Shown here piece by piece: positions 45,324 through 56,700 of a stretch of 64,000 bases of DNA. The first letter of the stretch is position 1; every line of letters starts with the position of its first letter. Below the pieces are notes generated by a model. The model was not told the DNA's origin. It searched no databases and was given only the letters and a program-made list of their open reading frames with translations. Position numbers and translations under genes: made by a program. Source of the stretch: Termitomyces sp. T153 (lineage: Eukaryota > Basidiomycota > Agaricomycetes > Agaricales > Lyophyllaceae); the NCBI GenBank assembly GCA_018296165.2, contig JACKQL020000056.1:248001-312000 (forward strand), written 5' to 3'.

Positions 45324-46340
45324 TTGCTTGAGTGCCTACCCTCTATCTCCACACCTCCCCTGACAATGGAACCAACCCCAGCTGTTCCTGTAATTGCTCC
45401 CACAGCTCCAGTGACCCTACAGCTGCAGATTCCACATCCTGCACTCCCAGATGCATACAATGGTGCTTGCTCCAGTGGAGAGTGCTTCCTCCAGTCCTGC
45501 CTCACCTACATCCACCTCAGCAGGGACTCCTTTGACTCCAACACACTAAAGATAGCTTGGGTATTGTTATATATGAAGACTGAACATGCCTCCACCTATA
45601 TGCTGCAGGCTTTCCAGTGTCCTGGAGGTGTCAGAACTTTTGCAGACTGGGCAGCCTTTGAAAAGGACTTTTGTGCAGAGTTTTTTCTGCCAAAACCACT
45701 GCCTTAGCACTCTGTGACAGGGAGCAGTATGGGCAAGGAAAGTGGATGCTGGACAAGTACATCGACTCCTTCTAGGCATTGGTTGAGCAAGCTGCCCACC
45801 CTGACAGCCTTCAACTGTGCCTTACATTCCAGGATGGCCTGCACCCCACATTGATAGAATGCATTGACAACCTTGTGGAAGGCCACCTGGACAAAGAAAG
45901 GATCACTCTCTGGTACAAGGTAGCCAGAGATCAGTGGCAGCTCATGGAGATTTGTTGGGAGCTCTGCCATATGCACCCCATGTAGTGCCCCACTCTGGTC
46001 ACCAGCCTCCAGTACCCCACACCTGCTCTTCCTATGCCCAAGCCTGCTCCAGCCATCTCTGCACTGTGCCCCTTGCTGCTAGGCATTCCCATGGATGTGG
46101 ACACAGCCTGGCAGCTGTGCCAGAGATGCAAGAAACCCAGGCACTTTGCATGACACTGCCTGTTGGGACTGGAGGTATGCTACCTCTCTACAGCAGAGCA
46201 GGAGAAACTCCACATGCAACTGTTGGCTGCAAAGGATGCTGCTAGGGCTCTGTCACCTGACAAGCTGGCACCCAAGTCAACTCCAGAGGAGATTAATGCC
46301 TGCACATCACCTGTAGAGCTGGAGGAGGATTTTTAGTCAA
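45324..46340 (+). pseudogene. Family A gag (A4)
   Basis: The best preserved gag of the family. 45324-45707 has a Pro-rich segment then the gag domain (YNGACSSGECFLQSCLTYIH, FADWAAFEKDFCAEFF). 45779-45985 continues it (LIECIDNLVEGHLDKERITL). A CCHC-like knuckle with one stop lies at about 46117-46160 (CQRCKKPRHFA, HC). A stop at 45705-45707 and a stop in the knuckle interrupt it. Confidence 0.82.
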
Positions 46341-46497
46341 GCAATGGATGAGGTGTATGCCTCTATTGCTGGGTACTAACAGGCTCTCATGTCTGTCATT
46401 AGAGAATAAAACTGTCATTTCCAATGCCCATCATTCTAAGACAGAAGAACCCCAGCTTCCCCCTCTAGACATACAAACACCAACTCTGGGGTCCAGA

Positions 46498-46835
46498 ACA
46501 ACCAAGTCAAGAGTCCAACCCAGAAACAGAAATCCATTGTAAATGGCCTCAATCTTCAGACTCACAGTGCAAGACCACATACAAATATAACCAAAAGATA
46601 GTCCTTGATCAAAGTACTCATGAACCAAAGATGGGAGGCCTATGATGAGTGGTAGGCCTGGAATGCAGAAAACAATCCAGTGTGGTAAGAGGCCATGTGG
46701 AAGGGGCAACACTTGTCAGAATTACAGACAGAGAACTGGTGCAGCCTGAGGGCTAGAACTGGGACCAGCAGATAGAGAAAACAAAGGAGAATAAAGGAAA
46801 ACCATAAGGAGGGAGGAATGGGACATCCCCTGACA
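46498..46835 (-). repeat. Family A 3' LTR of A5, truncated
   Basis: Minus strand TGTCAGGGG onward, after GGGGGGATGA, the same junction as in A6 at 54930-54945. It matches 54937-55150 (CTATCTTTTGGTTATATTT, GATTGAGGCCATTTACAAT) and lacks the last ~150 bp. Confidence 0.82.
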
Positions 46836-47199
46836 TCATCCCCCCTCTAGCATGCAGTGTCTTGACATACCGGGTAGAAGAAGTCACAAATTGCCTGGTC
46901 AGCTGCTGAAACATGGTAGATGCCTCAGATGGCTTTTGGGGCATTGGGGTTGTGGACCAGGGCTGGTGCACATACATTAGCCTGTGGTTCCCAAGAGATG
47001 TCTTTGATGCCATATTGCTTCCATTTCACCTTGAACTGCAACTTCCCTCAGAATATCTGCTATCCAAGATTTCCTCCACTTCATACTCCTCCTCATTGTG
47101 GGCCAGGACTGGTGGTGGGAGTGGCTTAGGGGGTTGGCCTAGGATTGGATCCTCTGGGGCTAGAAATGGCTTGACAACATTGAAGACTGGGTGCAATTG

Positions 47200-48250
47200 G
47201 CATAGGCCTGCTGGGAGTTTAAGTCAGTATGCTAAAGGCCCTACTTTTTTCTCCACCATAAAGGGGTCCAGATGATGATGTGACAGCTTCTGGAATGACC
47301 TTGTTGTGATGATGTGACAGCTTCTGGGATGGCCTTGTTGTCTTAATGTCCAAGCTATCCAAGTACACATGGTCTCCTGGCTTTGTAAACTGAGGCTGGT
47401 GTCCAATGGCAATCATAGTACCATGCCATATCCTCCTTGGCCTTCACCAATGCTGCCTTTGCCTCCTCCTGTGCTCTCTTCATCTGCTCCACAAACTCAT
47501 TGATGGAGTCATTCTCAGAGGGGCATGCCTGAGGTTCAAATCCCATGCAGGGGTGCCTGCCAGTGTTTAGGAAGAATGGAGTCATCTGTGTGGAAGAGTG
47601 CACATGTTTGTTGTATTGGAATTTAGTGTGCAGCAGCAGCTCATCCCAGTCATCCTGCCTCTAATTACAAAACAGGCAGAGATACTGTTCCAGTTGCTAA
47701 TTAACACATTCTGCCTGCTCATCTGACTGAGAGTGATAGGCCATGGTGGTATGGAGCTTCACTCCTAGCAGGTGGTACAGTTCCCAAGTGAACTCTGCCA
47801 CAAACTGGGGGCCTCAGTCTGAGACATACCCATCTTACAGACCATGGAGCTTCCAGACATTCTTGCAATACAGGCCAGCTGCTCTCAAGGCAGAGCATGT
47901 GGTGTGGGTAGGGATGAAGTGGGCCTATTTGCAATAGAGGTCCACCACTACCATCACTGCATCATATCCATGAGCATCTGGGAGTTCCATAATTAAATCT
48001 ACTGATGCAACACTCCAGTGAGCTGCTGGAATAGGGAGAGGGTGGAGCTGTCACATAGGTGCCTGGTGGCAAGGCTTGGTGTGGAGGCAGAGATTACCAG
48101 TGCTCATGTACGTACCTATGTGTTGGGAGGTTTAAGGCCACCAGTAATTCTGGGATACCAGCTCCAATGTCTTCTACCTACCAGAATGTTCAGCTACCCA
48201 AGAGTCATAGTGTTGCTCTCAAATGCATTGGCAAAGTTTTGGAATGTTAG
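47200..48250 (-). pseudogene. Family A integrase (A5)
   Basis: The minus strand 47603-47355 reads MTPFFLNTGRHPCMGFEPQA and AKAALVKAKEDMAWYYD, the conserved end of the integrase core region. Upstream to about 48250 the core is present in pieces (YDAVMVVVDLYCK-like near 47960, TVVHCHGLSLSVR-like near 47740), with stops. Chromodomain sequence follows at about 47180-46860 in decayed form. Confidence 0.7.
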
Positions 48251-48839
48251 GCATGTAGATGTGTTCTCAGAAGGTTAAAAGCCCATCCTAAAGACCCCAC
48301 TCATCTGTATGCACAGACTTAACTTTGCTTTCTTGTTGAGCTCATAGAGCCTGTGCAGCCTAGGCAACAGCATTTTCTTGTGCACCCTCCCAGTTCCCTC
48401 TTTGGATGTCTCTGAGGATGTTTGCCTTGTCCTCTTGGACCACAATCCCTTCTAGAGCACAGATAGTAGAAAGCTCAGGCTTGAGCAGAACAATGTTGTC
48501 AGTATCCCCTGCCTCCATTCCTTGGTCAGCCTGCCTGGACAATGCATCCAGTTTTCCCATGCTCCATCCAGGTTTGTAATGCAGTGAGAAGTCAAAGTCA
48601 GCTAGATACAGGGACCAACATTCAGCTTCTTAGTTATACAGAAGTACTCAATGTTCTTGTGGTCTGTCCAGACTTCAAACTTATGCCTTGCACCCTCAAG
48701 GAAATGTCAGCATTTTTCAAAGGATCAAATGATTGCGAGCATCCCCCTCCTTGTCATAAATCTCATAGTTCTGTTCTACTGCATTAGGGCTTTTGGAGTA
48801 GGAGGCTACTGGATGCCACTTGCCATCCTCCTTTGACTG

Positions 48840-49676
48840 CTAGGAGAGGACTGCTCTCCTGGCAAAGTCCAAGCTATCTGCTTCAACATGGAAGGGAGAG
48901 TCATCATCTGGAAACAGGAGAACAGGTTTTGAGGTAACAGCTTGTTTGAGGGCATCAAAGGGATCTTGCAGTGGGGGCCCCCATTGCCATGCTGCATCCT
49001 TGCCTGTGAGGTTGAAGAGGGGCCATGCATGGTGGGAGAAATCCTGTATGAATCTCTGGTAGAAGTTGACAAACCCAAGCAGGGCCTGTACTTCCTTCTT
49101 GTTCCTTGGCTCAGGCCACTCCACTACAACTGCCACTTTGATGGGGTCCATCTTAGCCATTCCATGTGAGATGATCAACCCTAGGTGCTCCACCTTAGTC
49201 TGCTCAAATTCACACTTTTCAGGCTTTAAATAGAGCTGGTGTTGGTAGAGGCATTCTAAGACAATGCACATGACCCAGCAATGCTCCTCCAAGGTTTTAG
49301 TGTAGATGATGATATTATCAAGATACATGCAAACAATGCCTTCTGCAATCAGATCACAGAAGATATCATTCATCATAGTCTGGAAGGTGGCTGGGCTATT
49401 GGTGAGACTAAAGAACATCACCAGAGGTTCAAAGAGTCCACAATTGGTTTGGAATGCTGCCTTCCACTTATCTCCCTCTTTGATGTGCACATTGTTGTAG
49501 CCCCAAGGGACATCTAACTTGATGAAATAGCATGCACCTTGAAGATTGTTGACAAGTTCTGAGATGAGTGGCAAAGGATAGCAGTGCTTCACTGTCATTG
49601 CATCTAAGACTTGATAGTCCTGAACCAGATGAAGTGACCCATCCTTCTTCTTAATGAAAAAGACTGGAGAGGCCAT
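48840..49676 (-). pseudogene. Family A reverse transcriptase and start of RNase H (A5)
   Basis: 278 codons open. ASPVFFIKKKDGSLHLVQDY, FIKLDVPWGYNNVHIKEGD, FSLTNSPATFQTMMNDIF and the box CMYLDNIIIYT, in which the second catalytic aspartate is asparagine. RNase H starts with PVLLFPDDDSPFHVEADSLD. The preceding 49931-49698 carries the pre-RT segment (FYSTVPDHLHNVEDIFSKTS). Longest surviving RT of the family. Confidence 0.9.
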
Positions 49677-50236
49677 TGGGGACTTAGAGGGTCATATTCA
49701 TCCAGAGCTACGATTCTCCTGTAACAATGCATCCAGCTCATCCTGCTCACAGGGCACCAGAGGATAGACTTTGCAGCTGGAGGGTTCTGCATCTGGTATC
49801 AGCTCAATTGCATGATCCCTCTGCTTATGCTCTGGGAGTAAATCAAAGGATGTCTTGGAGAATATGTCCTCAACATTGTGGAGGTGATCAGGAACTGTGC
49901 TATAAAAAGGCTTGGGCTGGGAGTTTGCCACAAATGCCTTGGTCAGACATTGAGAAGTAGTCTGACTGGCCCAAATCTCTGCTACTGTAGGAGGGGGGCA
50001 GAGAGTTGTAGTGTAGATCCTATCACCTACCTCAATGGTTTTGTCTGGAGACTCTGGGTCCAGAGCACTAGTACATTCTCCTTTGCCTTCATCTTTCTCT
50101 TGAGGTTCATACCCAACACCTCAGACACCCTCATACACAGCCTCTCTAGGAGGAAATGCCAAAGGGGGGGGGATTCAGGAGGTCAAGATCAGCATAAGGG
50201 AGATGCCTGGCATGACAGGCTCACATGGCAGCATAC

Positions 50237-50905
50237 TCACAAAATCTTTGCTTCATGCTCCTTATGGACTTCTTCAGCACAAGCTATGCAACAGCAAAAG
50301 CAACAGCTCATCTTCACCTCACCCTTAGTCCAGTCAATCTCAGGCTTGTGTTTGTGTAACCAGGTGAACCCCAAGATCATGTCTTGTTTCTTCAGACTAA
50401 TGATGGCAAAAGTGGTTTGCCCAGAGTGGTCTTTATAATGGAGGACCAGATCCACCATGGAGCAAATAGAGCTAGCTTCATTGAGCATGCCATCAACATT
50501 GTACATAGGAATAGAATAAGATAGGGAGCAAGTGGTGAGACAATGTTGTTGCACATAGTCTGTGTTGAGGAAGAGGCTCATTGCACCACTGTTAAGCAGA
50601 GTGACCATACTTTGGATCTGCTGAGTGTCCACTGTCTCAATTTCAACCTGTACCTTTAGAGAGTTGGTGGAATGGGTGGAAGCTACAATGTAATGACAGG
50701 GTAGATGGCATTTCCATGCAGGAATCCAGAGGAATGGGTTAGAAGGTGTGTTTCCAGTGGAGACTTTAGCTGGGGTGGGGGTTTGTATGTCTGAGGAGGG
50801 GCTTATCATTTCAGGCATAGTATACAAAGCAGCAATAGATATATTTGATTTTACAGATAGGGGAGGGAAATGATTAGCACTGGGCAACAGCAGTGTATGG
50901 GTCAT
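50237..50905 (-). pseudogene. Family A protease (A5)
   Basis: 223 codons open. The retropepsin motif reads VTLLNSGAMSLFLNTDYVQQ: the catalytic aspartate is asparagine. KKQDMILGFTWLHKHKPEID is the second conserved block. The cysteine-rich spacer CCFCCCIACAEEVHKEH follows as in A1. It would be inactive. Confidence 0.88.
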
Positions 50906-51894
50906 CCATTGCCCTTTGAAAAATTCTCCTCTAATTCTGCAAGAACCTCCTCCAATACATTGGCTGCATCATCAGAGTGGATGACTATAGGTGTCTCAGG
51001 AGAGGGGGTTCCTGTTGCATCCCAGGGTGCTAGGAGGTGGATGAGCAGCTCTTCTTGCTCTGATGCAGATAGGTAGCAGACTTCTAGCCCTTGGGAGCAG
51101 TAGCAGGCAAGGTGAACAGCCTTTCCAGTGTCAACACAACAGAGGAGTAGAAGATTGCTGTTGGAAGGTGTCAACATCAATTGGAACTCCTTGGAGTAGG
51201 GAGCACAAGGGAGCAACATGAGATGGAATAGGGAGAGCCACACTTGCTCATGAGGCTGCTAGAGCAGGTGTGGAAGGGGGAACTTTGGGGGTAAACCTGC
51301 CATGAGGAAAGAGAAATGTCAAGGGTTGCACTTGCTGCAGCTCACATTGCAGTTCCATCAACTGCCACTGCTCATGTGCCACATTGTACCAGGTATAAAC
51401 ATGCTCATCATCTGGGCACTCCTCAGCCATACTGTCAATATGATTCATGAGAGAGGGGTGGAGTCTGTCATGGAAGGGGAGGCAGAGTTGCAGGCCATCT
51501 GGATAGCCAGCCTATTTGACTAAGCTATGGAAAGAGTCAATGTACTTGTTAAGTGACCACTTCCCTTAACCATACTGAGTTTGGTCTCAAAAGGAAAGAG
51601 CTGCAGTCTTGGTGGGGTCAAAGAGAAAGAACTCAGCTTGGAACTCCTTCACAAACTCTATCCAGCCAGAAAAACTCTCAACTCCTCCTGGGTGTCAAAA
51701 AATGTGCAGTGCATAGGTTGAGGCTTGGCCTGCCTTCATGTAGGAGAGTACCCAGGCAATTTTCAAGGTGTCAGAGGCAAAGGCTTCACTGCTCAACCAG
51801 ATATAGGTGATGCAAGACTGGAGGAAACATTTTCCAACTCTACAGTCCCCATCAAATAGACAAAATCATTGAGGTAAGTGATAGGATCTATGCT

Positions 51895-53314
51895 ATGGAC
51901 CTCTGCCCCCCTCCTACAGTATCAGAATGCCAGGCCAGTCAGACCACTTCTCAAGGTCTGGCTGAAATATTTGCAGTGAATTTCCAGCCCAAGCCCTTTT
52001 GTAGCATGGTTTCTGATCACCTCCATGATTTTGAGGATGTATTCTCTGAGGGATCTTTTGATTCACTTCCAGAGTGTAAGCAATGGGATCATGTAATTGA
52101 GCTGATACCTGATGCAGAACCTTCCAGTTGCAAAGTCTATTCACTTGCACCCTGTGAGCAGGATGAGCTGGACAGGTTTTCCAGGAGAATCTTAGCTCTG
52201 AACAGATACAACCCTCTAAGTTCCCAATGGCCTCCCTAGTCTTTTCAAGAGGAGGAATGGGTCTCTTCATCTGGTTTAGGACTATCAAGTCTTGAATGCA
52301 ATGACAGTGAAGAATTGTTATCCCCTCCCACTCATCTCTGAACTTGTCAACAACCTTTGAGGTGCATGCTACTTCACCAAGTTGGATGTCTGTTGAGGCT
52401 ACAATAATGTGCACATCAACAAGGGAGATAAGTGGAAGGCAGCATTCCAAACCAATTGTGGACTCTTTGAACCTCTGGTGATGTTCTTTGGTCTCACCAA
52501 TAGCCCAGCCACCTTCCAAACTATGAAGAATAACATCTTCTATGATCTGATCATGGAGGGTGTTGTTTGCATGTATCTTGATAATATCATCATCTACACC
52601 AAAACCCTGGAGGCTTGCCAGGTCATGTGCATTGTTTTGGAATGCCTCTGCTAACACCAGCTCTATCTGAAGCCTGAAAAGTGTGAGTTTGAGCAGACTA
52701 AGGTTGAGTACCTAGGGTTGATCATCTTGCATGGAATGGCTGAGATGGACCCCATCAAAGTGGCAGGTGTAGTGGAATGCCCCAAGCAAAGGAACAAGAA
52801 GGAAGTACAGGTATTTCTAGGGTTTGTTAACTGCTACCAGAGGTTCATACAGGATTTCTCCCACCATGCACATCCTCTCTTTGACCTCACTGTCAAGGAC
52901 ACAGCATGGCAGTTAGAGTCCTTACAGCAAGCTGCCCTTAGTGCAGCCAAGCAAGCTGTCACTTCAAAATCTGTCCTCCTATTCTTGAATGATGACTTTC
53001 TCTTCTGTGTTGAAGCTGATAGCTCTGATTTTGCCACAGGAGCAGTCCTCTCCCAGCAGTCAAAGGAGGATGGCAAGTGGCATCCCATAGCCTTATACTC
53101 CAAGAGCCTTAATATAGTAGGATGGAACTACAAGATCCATGACAAGGAAATGCTTACCATTATTTGGTTCTTTGACAAATGGCAGCATTTTCTTGAGAGT
53201 GCAAGGTATAGGTTTGAAGTCTGCACAGACCACAAGAACCTTGACTACTTTCATACAGCAAAGACACTCAATAAACAACAAGATTGGTGGTCCACTGTAT
53301 CTGGCCAACTTTGA
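51895..53314 (+). pseudogene. Family A reverse transcriptase and RNase H (A6)
   Basis: 51895-52239 pre-RT segment (FCSMVSDHLHDFEDVFSEGS). 52409-52654 RT core with FFGLTNSPATFQTMKNNIFY and CMYLDNIIIYT (YLDN again). 52718-53314 RNase H: FLGFVNCYQRFIQDFSHHAH, FCVEADSSDFATGAVLSQQS and YKIHDKEMLTIIWFFDKWQH, FEVCTDHKNLDYF. Stops at 52240 and 52652, frameshift near 52330. Both A5 and A6, and A1, have YLDN, so the D-to-N change may be older than these copies, or a repeated GAT/GAC to AAT/AAC decay. Confidence 0.88.
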
Positions 53315-53639
53315 CTTCTCACTACATCACAAACCTGGACAGAGCAAGGGCAAACCAGATGCATTGTTTAGGCATGCTGACCATGGCACTAGGGCAGGGA
53401 ATAATAATAACATCATCATCCTCCTCAAGCCTGAACTTGTCCAAAGGGATGGGGAAAACATCCTCAAGAACATTAAGTTAGTGCATGCAGATGAATGGAG
53501 TTTTCAGGATGGGCTTCTAACCTTCCAAAGACACATCTACATGTTTAACATTCTAAAACTCTGCCAAGACAGTGTAGAGAAACACCATGACTCTTGTGTA
53601 GCCAGACATCCTAGTAGATGGAAGATGCTGGAGCTGGTG

Positions 53640-54860
53640 TCCTGGAACTACTGGTGACCTCATATATCCCAATATGTAGGCACTTACACCAGCACCTGTG
53701 ATCTGTGTCTCCACACCAAGCTTCATTGCCAGCCTCCCATGGGTCAGCTCCACCCTCTCCCCATTCCAGCTGCCCATTGTAGTGTGGCTGGGACTTTGTT
53801 GTCAAACTCCTGGATCCTCATGGGTATGATGCAGTAATGGTAGTGGTGGACTTTTATGGTAAACAGGCCTACTTCATCTCCACCCACACCACCTGCTCAG
53901 CCCTGGGAGCAGCTGGCCTGTATTGAAAGAATGTCTGGAAGCTCCATGGTCTGTCTGATGAGTATGTCTCAGACTGAGGCCCTCAGTTTGTGGCAGAGTT
54001 CACTCAGGAGCTGTACTGCCTACTTGGAGTGAAGCTCTACACCATCACTGCCTATCACCCTCAGTTTGATAGACAGACCAAATGTGTTAATCAAGAACTG
54101 GAACAGTATATCTGCCTATTCTGTAACAAGAGGCAGGATGACTGGGATGAGCTTCTGTCAGATGCTGAGTTCTAGTACAACAATCATGTTCACTCTTCCA
54201 CTCAGATGATTCCATTCTTTCTGGACACTGGCAGACACCCCCACATGAGATTGGAGCCTCAGGCATGCCCCCTGGAGAATGACTCAGTGAATAAATTTGT
54301 GGACAGGATCAAGAAGGTGCAGGAGGAGGCAAAGGCAGCACTAGTGAAGGTGAAGGATGATATGGCATGGTACTACAACCACCAACAGCTGCCAGCCCCT
54401 GTCTATAAGCCAGGCAACCATGTGTACTTAGACAGCTCAGACATAAAGACAAGTAGACCATCACAGAAGCTGTCACATTGTCACCTTAGGCCTTCATGGT
54501 AAAGAGGAAGGTAGGGCCTTAAGCATATCAACTCAAGCTACAGGCCAGCCTGCATTGAATTGCACCCCATCTTCAATGCTGTCAAGCTGTTTCCAGCCTC
54601 AGAAGTCTCTATTCCTGGCTGCTGCCCTCAGGCACTGCCAACACCAATTCTGGTTAATGATAAGGAAGAGTACAAGGTGGAAGAAATTTTGGATAGCATG
54701 GTGTGTCAGGGGAAGTTATAATTCAAGGTGAAGTGGAAAGGATATGGCATCAAGGACATCCCTTGAGAACTGCAGGCCAATGTATGTGCACCAGCCCTGA
54801 TTTGGGACTTCTATCACAGGCACCCCAGTGCACTAAAGGCAATTTGAGGCATCTACCCCA
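53640..54860 (+). pseudogene. Family A integrase and chromodomain (A6)
   Basis: Core fragments at 53690-53990 (TCDLCLHTKLHCQPPMG, VVVDFYGKQAYF). 53990-54175 has EFTQELYCLLGVKLYTITAY and HPQFDRQTKCVNQ, where the catalytic glutamate position is lysine, as in element B. 54206-54502 reads FFLDTGRHPHMRLEPQA and the linker. A canonical chromodomain lies at about 54665-54848 (EYKVEEILDSM, FKVKWKGYGIKDIP, LIWDFYHRHP) with two TAG/TGA stops at former Trp/Glu codons. Chromodomains direct integration to heterochromatin marked by histone methylation. Confidence 0.85.
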
Positions 54861-54936
54861 TTTCAGTGGCTGACTAGGCAATCCACAACTTTTTCTACCC
54901 AGTGTGTCAAGATGCTGCATGCTAGAGGGGGGGTGA

Positions 54937-55330
54937 TGTCAGGGGACCATAGTGCCAGACCCTTGGATTGTTTCCTTTACTCCAAGCCTGCCACTCATTA
55001 AAGACCCCTCATCTTTGGATCACAAGTACTTTTGACCAAGGGCTATCTTTTGGCTATATTTCTATGTGGTCATGTGCTGTGAGTCTGAAGATTGAGGCCA
55101 TTTACAATAGATTTCTGTTTTTGGGTTGGACTCTGAATTTGGTTGTTGTCAAGTGTTTCTTCTAGAAGCTCTAGAGTAGATTTTACAAACACTAGATTTG
55201 TTCTCTTTGAATCTCCCTCTGCCAAGTGAGTAGCTAAAACTCTAGAACTTCTTGTAGATGCTGAATAGACTTGGGATCTTCCTCTGCCAGTTGTGTGATT
55301 GAGCCACAGCCTTCAGAGTTTGCCCTTATA
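54937..55330 (+). repeat. Family A 3' LTR of A6
   Basis: TGTCAGGGGACC to TTGCCCTTATA, 394 bp, preceded by the purine tract GAGGGGGGGTGA. Confidence 0.88.
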
Positions 55331-55359
55331 GACATTCCCTTTGGCGCAAAAATGAGCTT

Positions 55360-55452
55360 GGTTACAATGGCAATGTGGTGTATTGGTACTGAGTGGTCAT
55401 GTTGTATCAATTTCATGGGCCAGCTGCAGGTTTGACTCCTGTAGGTGGCAAT
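55360..55452 (+). repeat. tRNA-like SINE head, unit 1
   Basis: GGTTACAATGGCAATGTGGTG, an A-box-like region, then GCAGGTTTGACTCCTGT. The latter folds as a T-arm (TGCAGG, 7-nt loop TTTGACT, CCTGTA), and GGTTTGACTCC is a B box with its CpG mutated. Confidence 0.65.
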
Positions 55453-55779
55453 CCAAACTCCTCATTAGTTTCTGTTTTGACTTTTTCTTTGGGTTCAATC
55501 TATTATTGGACCTTGGGTGCAACAAACCCACCATGTAAGAATCATTCAAAAGTCTTCAGCAGAGAAAAGAATGTCTTTGTCAGGAAGAGGAATCAAACCC
55601 TATCAGTGACTCTGTTTAGGTGGTTTATCTATGACCAGTACCACAGACAGGTTATGGACAGGCTCTGGTGGCAGGGTCTATCTGTTACTGGTGTTGTGAA
55701 AAGGTTCTTGGCAGACATAATTAATTGTGGTCTGTCAAAAATGCTAGAGTGTGGCCTTTCAGTACAGAAATATAATATG

Positions 55780-55868
55780 GTTACAACAGCAATGTGATGT
55801 ATTGATACTGCATTGTCACTTTGTATTAATGTTGTGGTAGTTGTAGGTTCAATCTGTAGCTGGCAATA
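55780..55868 (+). repeat. tRNA-like SINE head, unit 2
   Basis: GGTTACAACAGCAATGTGAT, then GTAGGTTCAATCTGTAGCTGG. The B-box region is GGTTCAATC, more decayed than in unit 1. Confidence 0.6.
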
Positions 55869-56028
55869 AATAATCTTTCTTGGAAATGTTTTGACATTCT
55901 CAACTGAGCCTGCCTCCTGGAAAATCTTTGACTCTTTCAACTGAGCCTGCCTCAACAGATTTGTGATCCATCCATTATTGGAACCATGTAACTGCTGGGA
56001 TGTTGCCCTTTGATTGAAGATATAGTTT

Positions 56029-56122
56029 GGCTACCACAACAATGTGGTATAATGGTACTGAGTGGTCACTTTATATCAATACAATATGGCAGCTGTAGGT
56101 TTGACCACTCTAGCTGGCAATA
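56029..56122 (+). repeat. tRNA-like SINE head, unit 3
   Basis: GGCTACCACAACAATGTGGT, AATGGTACTGAGTGGTCACT, then GTAGGTTTGACCACTCTAGC. Confidence 0.62.
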
Positions 56123-56540
56123 ATTCTCATTGGAATTTTCCCACTTTTTTTGGGGATCAATCCATTATTTGGAGTTGGGTGTTACAAACCCACTATGTAA
56201 AAATCATTAAAAAGTTTTCTATAGAGAAAAAAGGCCTATGTCAGGAAGAGGAATCAAACACTGTCAGTGGCTCCAATGGCACAATCAGCAAATCCACCAT
56301 GTAAGAATGATTCAAAAGTTTTACAATGAAAAAATTGTCTATGCCAGGAAGAGGGATTAAACCCCATCAGCAGCTACAGTGGCATGGTTTCTCCATTGCC
56401 ATTGCCAGTACAATGGAAAGGTTTTGGATGGGCTTTGGTGGCATGGTTTATCTGTTGCCAGTACAACAGAATTTTCTCAATGGGCTCCATTAGTGTGGTT
56501 TATCCATTATCAGTATCCTTTGGGACAAGGATATATTCTG

Positions 56541-56634
56541 GTTATATCAGCAATGTGGTGTATTGGTACTGCATTGTCACTTGGTGATCAATGTAATGTG
56601 CTAGTTGCAGGTTTGACTCATGTAGCTGGCAATG
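56541..56634 (+). repeat. tRNA-like SINE head, unit 4
   Basis: GGTTATATCAGCAATGTGGT, GTATTGGTACTGCATTGTCA, then GCAGGTTTGACTCATGTAGC. Confidence 0.62.
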
Positions 56635-56700
56635 TCTATGTAGTCTTGGTTGAAAGGTTTTTGACAAAGAATCATTATTGATCACTTTACTTTCACACTT

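Larger units (their letters stand above)
44749..46497 (+). mobile_element. Family A chromovirus copy A4 (5' LTR and gag only)
   Basis: 5' LTR 44749-45033, gag to about 46340, then the beginning of the protease region. Collinear with A1 but with a differing LTR 5' half, so a subfamily. Truncated at 46497, where the reversed copy A5 starts. Confidence 0.8.
46498..51846 (-). mobile_element. Family A chromovirus copy A5 (minus, both ends truncated)
   Basis: Reading leftwards: partial gag (51844 to about 51000), protease (50905-50237), RT (49676-48840), RNase H, integrase (about 48250-47200), chromodomain region and a truncated 3' LTR (46835-46498). It meets A4 head-on at 46497/46498 and A6 at about 51847. 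No target duplications, so rearrangement is more likely than clean insertion. Confidence 0.85.
51848..55330 (+). mobile_element. Family A chromovirus copy A6 (3' part with 3' LTR)
   Basis: Begins mid-element between protease and RT (GAGGTAAGTGATAGGATC, as in A1 at about 16183) and runs through RT, RNase H, integrase and a true chromodomain to the 3' LTR at 54937-55330. Oriented opposite to A5, which it meets at about 51847. Confidence 0.88.
55331..56700 (+). repeat. Cluster of tRNA-like SINE units
   Basis: Four copies of a tRNA-like head (at about 55360, 55780, 56029 and 56541) followed by related bodies with GTAAGAATCATTCAAAAG and TGTCAGGAAGAGGAATCAAA blocks. Body length and order vary among units (about 250-500 bp). 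The units are head-to-tail on the plus strand. CpG is nearly absent, so they are old. Confidence 0.65.

Noticed and set aside
52834..53308. Minus-strand frames of 71-89 codons
   Set aside because: Antisense to the A6 RNase H domain, which is recognisable on the plus strand.
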